Source: Aralia elata
Taxonomy: Eukaryota > Streptophyta > Magnoliopsida > Apiales > Araliaceae
Length of the DNA stretch: 64,000 nt
Assembly: GCA_034770075.1 (NCBI GenBank)
Contig: CM068386.1
Span: forward strand, 45,359,990 to 45,423,989
Direction: 5' to 3'
Shown: positions 57,979 through 64,000 of the stretch, one piece after another
Position numbering within the stretch: the stretch's first letter is position 1
Layout of the letters: each line of letters begins with the position of its first letter
The notes under the pieces: generated by a model
Seen by the model: the letters and a program-made list of their open reading frames with translations, nothing else
Told to the model about the DNA's origin: nothing
Database searches by the model: none
Program-made: the position numbers and the translations under genes

Positions 57979-58836
57979 TCCGTCTCGTAATCGTCGTCAT
58001 CGTGGAATCGTTATTGTCTCATAATCGTCGGGTCTTGTATCCGATCGATCGTCTTGTAGATGTGGGGTCCGGTCTCCGATGGGTCGTCTCGTCTGTATCG
58101 GTTCTCGTCTCCAATTGGTCGACTCGCCTGTATCGGTTCTCGTCTCCGATTGGTCGTTTTGTCGGCACCGGGTCTCGTCTCCAGTTGCTCGTCTCGTAAT
58201 CACCGGGTCTCGTATCCGGTTGGTCGTCTTGTCTGCGCCGGGTCTCGTATCCGGTCGCTCATCTCATAATCACCGGCTCTCGTATCCGGTTGATCGTCTT
58301 GTCTGCGCCGGGTCTCGTATCCGGTCGCTCGTCTCGTAATCACCGGGTCTCGTATCCGGTTGATCGTCTTGTCTACGCCGGGTCTCGTATCCGGTCGCTC
58401 GTCTCGTAATCACCGGGTCACGTATCCGGTTGATCGTCTTGTCTGCGTCGGGTCTCGTATCCGGTCGCTCGTCTCGTAATCACCGGGTCTCGTATCCGGT
58501 TGATCGTCTCGTCTACGCCGGGTCTCGTATCCGGTCGCTCGTCTCGTAATCACCGGGTCTCGTATCCGATTGATCGTCTTGTCTGCGCTGGGTCTCGTAT
58601 TCGGTCGCTCGTCTCGTAATCACCGGGTCTCGTATCCGGTTGATCGTCCTGTCTGCGCCGGGTCTCGTATCCGGTCGCTCGTCTCGTAATCACCGGGTCT
58701 CGTATCCGGTTGATCGTCTTGTAATCACCGGGTCTCGTATCCGGTTGATCGTCTTGTCTGCGCCGGGTATCGTATCCGGTCGCTCATCTCGTAATCACCG
58801 GGTCTCGTATCCAGTTGATCGTCTCGTCTCCGGCTG
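57979..58836. repeat. 70-bp tandem array made of two 35-bp half units
   Basis: The regular part (about 58195-58830) alternates GTAATCACCGGGTCTCGTAT... and GTCTGCGCCGGGTCTCGTAT... half units of 35 bp, for about nine 70-bp units. The left part (57979-58195) is a more diverged start. Units differ by 1-4 bases, which argues for recent expansion. Confidence 0.92.
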
Positions 58837-58947
58837 ATTGATTCGTCATGTTCCATACCTGATTGGTTGAAACCTCATATTTTTTAAGTCAAATGGATTG
58901 AAATGGATCAATTTTGCAAAGGAGGGACAAGGAGGGAGACAGGGCCC

Positions 58948-59036
58948 AGCCGCAGATGGATCTGCGGCCAGCCGCAGATTGATATGCGGCCAGCCGCAGA
59001 TTGATCTGCAGCCAGCCGTAGATTGATCTGCGGCCA
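58948..59036. repeat. 22-bp palindromic array (AGCCGCAGATTGATCTGCGGCC)
   Basis: Four copies with small differences. Each contains GCCGCAGAT and ATCTGCGGC around a few central bases, so each unit can form a stem. Confidence 0.88.
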
Positions 59037-59687
59037 AGATCAGGATTTTTAAGCGTCTCGCCCCTTCCCAGATCTGTCACTTTCAACTCGTACCCCACAT
59101 TGGTTTTCGCGATTTTGCGCCTTTGCACGTCCCTTTTGCCGATTTTTTCAATCTTCTCACAAAAACCGCTCCGGTTAGATCGATCTACACACTACAGGTA
59201 ACATTTTGACCGATTATTTTCTCATTTCGTCAATGTTTCGCTATACATTTGGCTATTTTGCATGTTTAGAGATAGAAACGTATGGTTTGAAATGCTATGC
59301 CATGTATCATTGCATGTATATGTTATGTCTCAACTGTGCGAGTCATATTTTGTGTTCATGATGCGGGTCATGCATACTTGTCGTTTTTGAATGAAAGCAT
59401 GCATTATGATCATTTTAATGTCGTAATTAACCGTATAAAATGTAATTTTAATCTGTTGTGGCTTGGGTTAATTGAAAAACGTGCTTGGTTGTGCATGGGA
59501 TGCTCATTTTATAGACGAAACTCTGCCGATTTTTTTTTTTGAAGTCCCACTAAAATCTAATTTATGCATATATGGTAACCATGCATCATGCTGCATTAAT
59601 TTCTGTGATGAAGATAGGCAGATAAAATATTTTGTGACACAATTAGAAATATAACGTACCTCCCTCTTTGACTGTGTCGTTCCAGCT

Positions 59688-61645
59688 ATGGATCCTGATG
59701 TTCCCAGCAGCTCCACTGCATCTCGTGCTTCGGGTGTTCACCGCCGTAGGGCTGCACCTGCCCCAGCTTTGCCTCGGATTCGCCAGGCTCGTCGACTGGC
59801 AGAGGCGGTCGTCCGGCCCGATCACCCTGAGGTCGAGGAGGCCGTTCTCCCAGATATTGAGGCAGAAGGGCCGTCCTCCAGCACACCGGCTCCATCTACC
59901 CGTCGCGTTCTAACTGGCGCCTCTGTACAGGTACCCGATCTATTGGGTCGGGATCTCAGTCGTCACCCTTCAGCATCTCTTGTTGCTAATGAGGTATATT
60001 CATTACTTCTCTGAATTCCCTCACGATCTCTGCTCATATCGGGACTGATCCGTTAGTGTTTGTCACAGGGCCCGAGTTCCCTCAACCGAGGGGCAACTGG
60101 TTTAACATCTACTCTTTCTACACGGCCTTGCACACCGATTACCGCACGGTGGTGGACTCCTGGGGTTTTCGCTCTTTCTTCACCATCATTCCCCGTTAGT
60201 GCCCCTGGGGTTACATGAGGGCTTTGTCTGAGTGATGGTTCCACCAGACCCAGTCCCTTCATCTTTTGGACTGCGAGGTTATGCTGACTCCTTGGGATTG
60301 GAGGTACATCACCGGTATTGAGTTCACCGGAGTCCGTGTCCCTTTGGATCTAGACATTACTCCAACGGAGGTCTGAGCTTTATTGGGCTTCGCTGCCGAG
60401 GACCGGGTCTTCAAGGCCCGCAGCATTCGGTCCGGAGCTTTGGCTGTTGACGCTGTTGGAGGCATATATGCGACGCCCTTCCCTGCAGATCGAGCCACTC
60501 ATGATATTCTGCTCCGACGTCTGTTCCTGACCATTATGAGGGGTTGTTTCCTAGGGAACAACTCCTCTACCATTCATTTCAGCGTCGTCGGAGCTGTCAG
60601 GGATGTAGACCGGATCGACGACTATGATTGGGGGTCTTTCACTTTTGCCTACTTCCTCCACGGTCTTCGCCTTCGCTCGGACGGACAGACAGACGCTTGG
60701 CTTGGGTTCTACCCCTTTCTGCTAGTAAGCCTTCTTTTCTTACTGCACTTCCTATCATTTCATTTCCCTTTTCTGTATCTGCCAATTACTCATGTCGTTT
60801 CTTGTCTCTGTTCACAGTTATGGGCGTACGAGCGACTCCCGTGCCTGAGGCCTGTCACGACCCTCGGCTTGGATACCTATCCCCGGGGTCGGCGGTGGCA
60901 TCATAGCACTTTGGAGGAGGTCCTGGTATCTGGCAGCTTCGCACACTGTCGCATTCAGCTGGAGCTGATCACTGCCGCTGAGGTCGTCTGGGTTCCCTAT
61001 CTTTCCGAGCATCTGACCGTGGGATTTACAGATGGATATCCCTCCGGCCCAGAGTTCGCACATTCCACCCGTCGCCTCGCCTTGCAGAGTGTTGGAGGAT
61101 GGGTGATGTATCTGGGAGAGCGCACATTCAGATGCGTTACTGGAGAGATCCACATTCTGCACTCCCTTCCCTTCACTACATCCTAGCCGTTGGACTCTCA
61201 GCCTTCAGAGATTATGCTCGTGGGGGAGGATGGTCGGACACTTTCTTAAGGTCCCAACACGAGCTAGGCTTTTCGTACCTGGTGGGTGCCTCGCACTATC
61301 GGTCCTCAGACTCGGGCCACATTCTTCCTCGGAGATATGGTCCCCGACTCGGTGATGATGACTGATTGGGCCGCCTGCGTTCGGAGTCCCACCCATGCTG
61401 AGCAGATTGCCACTCTAACCCGTCAGGTGGACCAGCTATCCTTATACCTTCGGGTGTTAGGCCGGACCCCAGAGGATGCCTACGCATATGATCCTGACAG
61501 TGCGGGTTTTGACACAGGCCCGAGCTCATCTGATGCCCCCGTGCAGCCATACATCCCTGATATGAACTTTGGGGCTTCGACTTCGACGACTCCAGGGGAT
61601 CAGTTCGAGGATCCCGACTTCATAGATGACATCGCCTTTGATTAG
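59688..61645 (+). pseudogene. Plant mobile domain (PMD) protein gene, degraded
   Basis: The ATG at 59688 opens a proline/arginine-rich N-terminal exon (to ~59993). The PMD then reads in another frame from about 60069: RALSE(stop)WFHQTQ, MLTPWDWRYITGIEFTGVRV, then YDWGSFTFAYFLHGL and LWAYERLP. A 93-bp intron-like segment (60725-60817, GTAAGC...TTCACAG) sits between FYPFLL and LWAYERLP at a multiple of three. The C-terminus (EQIATLTRQVDQLSLYLRV to TAG at 61645) is coil-like then acidic. Six in-frame stops (60197, 60233, 60374, 61184, 61247, 61265) mostly fit CAG, CGA or CAA by C-to-T. PMD proteins occur both as host factors and inside transposons; here it is a transposon passenger. Confidence 0.72.
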
Positions 61646-61851
61646 ATCATGATAGGATAGGGCTTTTTTTGTATTTGAACCTGTTCAGTTTTTTTCATTT
61701 CATGCACTATGTATCGAACTCATTTATTTATTTATGCACAGTTTTATCATTATGACCGTTCAATTGCTCCATTATTAATGTATGATGCATGCTTTTTATT
61801 CATGGATAGAGAATGACCCCTGCACAGTCTTTTTGATACTATTTTTCACAG
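61646..61851 (+). other. Spacer between the PMD and DUF7745-like genes
   Basis: AT-rich, no open frame. It ends TGATACTATTTTTCACAG directly before the ATG of the next gene, an acceptor-like sequence. Confidence 0.5.
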
Positions 61852-63498
61852 ATGTCATCATCAGACGCCGTGGTACGCTTGGATCTCGGTCCTCCCACAG
61901 GGTTGGTTGGCAGGCTTTTCCGCTGGCTGGACAGTTTGTCGCCGGGCGATAGGGCTATTGCAGATGGTCTTCTGGGATATTCTTGGTCCTTATTATCCTT
62001 TCAGGTGCCGGCGGGCTTTGTGGAGGGTATTCTGAGCTATTGGGCCCCTGCCCGTCAGGTGTTCAGATTAGGGACAGTGGAGCTGACCCCCACTCTCGAG
62101 GAGTATGCCCGCTTTACCGACTTGTCTTTGGATGGTCCTTATGCCAGGGTCACAGCCGGTTTTATGCGCCGTCAGTTCTTGACTTTTACTGGGTTGTGGA
62201 GGACAGTTTTGTTGTCGGTGATCACATCAGACCATCTAGTTCCCCTTCATTTCCTGATTGACCGATTCGGCTCTCCCGACAGTTTTCACCTATTCTCTGG
62301 TGATTTTTCCGTGTCCGAGGAGCGCTGGGGTGCTTTGAGAGTAGACGTTTTGATGGCCTGTGTCATCTCAGTTTTGTATTTTCCAGCCGCACCCGATCTG
62401 TTGGATATGCGAGTTGTCGCGACCGTTAGAGCCCTTCAGGAGGATCACACCATTCTTCCCATGATACTAGCAGATACCTACATGTCAGCCTCATATTGTC
62501 AGTCTTTCTGAGGCAGAGTGTTCAAAGGGAGCTCTGTTTTGTTGTATGTATGGTTTATGAGCCATCTTAGCCCCATCGGTCATTTCCGTCGCCATGGGTT
62601 TTGTTTCGGCCACGACATAGCCACGCAGTTTTCGTTTCGTCCCGTGAGCTGTACTGATGCGGCTTCCTGGATAGAATTCTTGTCGGTTATTGAGGATCAT
62701 TTTCATCTCCTGATCTATTCGGGTTATTGCTCTTTTATGAGCTTCTTGACTCACGTGCCCAACCTGGATTTCATCCCTATTGCTGGCTTGAGGGGTGTGA
62801 CGACTTATCATCCCTTGGCGGTTACGGGGTAGTTTGATCAGACACAGGATTTTCACCCTTTCACGAGCGCCGCCGCCTACCGATTCCTTATATCATCCCA
62901 GACAGCGAGAGATCTACTGCGGGTATATGATCTTTGGTCTCGTAGGATCTTTGCCGAGTATAGTGACAGTTGCCCCATCCAGACATTTGCTTACGTGCAA
63001 TGGTTGCGCGGAGACTCGGATATGGTTGGTTTGAGTCAGACTGGGGTTTTTTATGACTCTCGAGTGATTTTCATAGATGACACCACCCCAGAGGTATCTG
63101 TCCCTCTTGAGTCTACAGAGGTGATGTCCGGACATGATTTAGAAGGCTTCTCCACTCCCGCCCATATTCCTTATTCCATCTCAGCTGATTCTGCCCCTAG
63201 TCGGGTTACTGAGGATAGCCGGATCCGTCTGGCCTTGATTACTACTGAGGCTGAGAGGAATACTGCTCTTGTTGAGAGAGATGCTGCCATTCTGGCCAGA
63301 GATGCTGCCCTTGCTAACAGAGACGCCATTGTATTACAGACTAGGGCAGTTATAGATGCTCACTCCTAGACTGTTAGCCGAGCCACTGCTTTATTGGATC
63401 ACATCGCCATGATGGGGTAGCAGATTGTAGGGGATGTCGATGCTTCAGATCTATCCACCACCTTATCCATCCTGCTTCAGTTAGTTTCAGATTTGTAG
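61852..63498 (+). pseudogene. DUF7745-like plant transposon protein, degraded
   Basis: One frame of 548 codons from MSSSDAVVRLDLGPPTG. Family-like features: SYWAPARQVFRLGTVELTPT followed by LEEYARF, ILADTYMSASYC, SVLLYVWFMSHLSPIGHF and GLRGVTTYHPLAV in the expected order. The C-terminal ~120 residues form an alanine/glutamate coiled coil (LITTEAERNTALVERDAAIL). Four premature stops (62509 TGA, 62830, 63367 and 63418 TAG) fit CGA/CAG by C-to-T, with no frameshift. Related to PMD proteins in context and probably in fold; molecular function unknown. Identified from memory of the family's motifs, so a profile search should confirm it. Confidence 0.68.
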
Positions 63499-64000
63499 AT
63501 TATTTTATTTCCTACATAGACTATGTCAGTTTCATCGGTTATCGAAAGAGAAATCTTGTAACAAAATGACTTATATATATAGACATGCATTTAAATTTAG
63601 TCATTTTCCCTTTTTGTCGTATCGTTGCCTTCCATTGGATCCTCATTTTATCCAGCTAACCACAATTTTGATATTTCGCCTTCTTTCTCTTCTCAAGTCT
63701 TGATGGAGATTTGACAGATATTGCCTCACCCCTGTTGATTTCATCGGACTGAGTCTTAGATTTTGGCTAACTGTTTGGTTGGATCAGGGTTATGTCATTT
63801 GAGATGAAGCTGATTAGGCGGCTGGTTTCGGGAAGGTTTTGAGGGTATAGGAAGGTTTATCTGGATGTTGGGAATTGGTTTTGGTTAGAGAAAGTATTAT
63901 TTTTAAGGAATCGGACCGTGCCATGATGGCTGCCTACGTACCCCCACAAGTCGGGAGATCAGGTCCTACGTAGTTCGTTCTTCAAAGAAAAAGGAGGAAA
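63499..64000 (+). mobile_element. 3' non-coding region of the PMD/DUF7745 element, runs off window
   Basis: No gene seen. It contains GGCTGCCTACGTACCCCC (63929-63946) and GGTCCTACGTAGTTCG, words common in repeated plant DNA. No copy of the 55703-57691 LTR appears before the edge, so the element's right end lies beyond the window. Confidence 0.5.

Larger units (their letters stand above)
57692..59687 (+). mobile_element. Non-coding leader of the PMD/DUF7745-carrying element, with two arrays
   Basis: About 2 kb without a credible gene. Small arginine/serine-rich open frames at 57975-58837 are translations of a tandem array. It holds the 70-bp array (57979-58836) and a 22-bp palindromic array (58948-59036), each listed separately. 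It ends with GTGTCGTTCCAG|CT before the ATG of the PMD gene, acceptor-like. Confidence 0.6.

Noticed and set aside
58060..58837. Arginine/serine-rich repeat proteins
   Set aside because: By-products of the 70-bp tandem array; several frames are open at once and unit number, not selection, explains them.
59504..60262. Minus-strand frames around the PMD gene start
   Set aside because: Antisense to the PMD text, which has recognisable conserved motifs on the plus strand.
1..64000. Host genes, tRNA or rRNA genes
   Set aside because: I scanned for conserved protein motifs outside the elements and for tRNA-like sequence apart from primer sites and found none I could support.

Overview
The window is plant (eudicot angiosperm-like) repeat-rich DNA. 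It is almost entirely nested transposable elements, and I found no convincing host gene. Evidence for a plant: Tekay-type chromovirus Gypsy polyproteins with a C-terminal chromodomain, Tat-type Gypsy with a second RNase H, Ty1/copia with an initiator-Met-tRNA type primer site, a CACTA (En/Spm) transposon, and plant-only 'plant mobile domain' (PMD) and DUF7745-like proteins. This is what pericentromeric or other heterochromatin looks like. I cannot name the species.

Layout. 1-1050: Ty1/copia LTR on the minus strand. 1051-3196: 3' end of an Athila/Tat-type element (OTA1) with its LTR. 3197-6013: Tat polyprotein remnant. 6014-11104: Ty1/copia LTR, primer site, leader, gag and broken pol. 11105-20038: 3' part of Tekay element A (minus), whose LTR is split by a solo LTR, E (13714-18486, target duplication ACTTG). 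20039-42829: Tekay element B (minus), inserted in A's integrase; its 3' LTR is split by a complete Tekay element C (21151-32454, minus, target duplication ATTGA). 42827-53991: Tekay element D (plus), whose 5' LTR has lost its first ~2 kb. 53992-54318: fragment of a second Athila/Tat-type LTR (OTA2, minus). 54319-55702: one end of a CACTA element with the 3' exons of its Ptta-like gene. 55703-64000: a putative LTR element that carries a PMD gene and a DUF7745-like gene (plus).

Order of events read from the nesting: Tat, then OTA1 and copia, then A, then E and B, then C. Element A, the copia element and the Tat element never resume to the right of B. The junction at 42827-42829, where B's LTR runs into the middle of D's LTR across a shared TAG, is therefore best read as a large deletion joining two originally separate elements.

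The most interesting part is the architecture of the Tekay elements. B, C and D each carry an extra sense-strand ORF between the primer site and gag, with an acidic N-terminus and a long coiled coil. In all three its ATG sits directly after a splice-acceptor-like AG|GATG, and the gag ATG follows a second acceptor-like site. The LTRs contain a GA-rich leader-like tract ending at a splice-donor-like AG|GTAAA or GTATAA. Together these suggest a retrovirus-like spliced expression scheme in which the intron removes the primer-binding site. The LTRs also carry family-specific palindromic tandem arrays.

Most reading frames are broken, largely by stop codons that single transitions explain (CAG/CAA/CGA to stop, TGG to stop). 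That is the expected decay of methylated cytosine in silenced repeats. Element D is the best preserved: gag-pol is one frame over 1504 codons with five stops and no visible frameshift.
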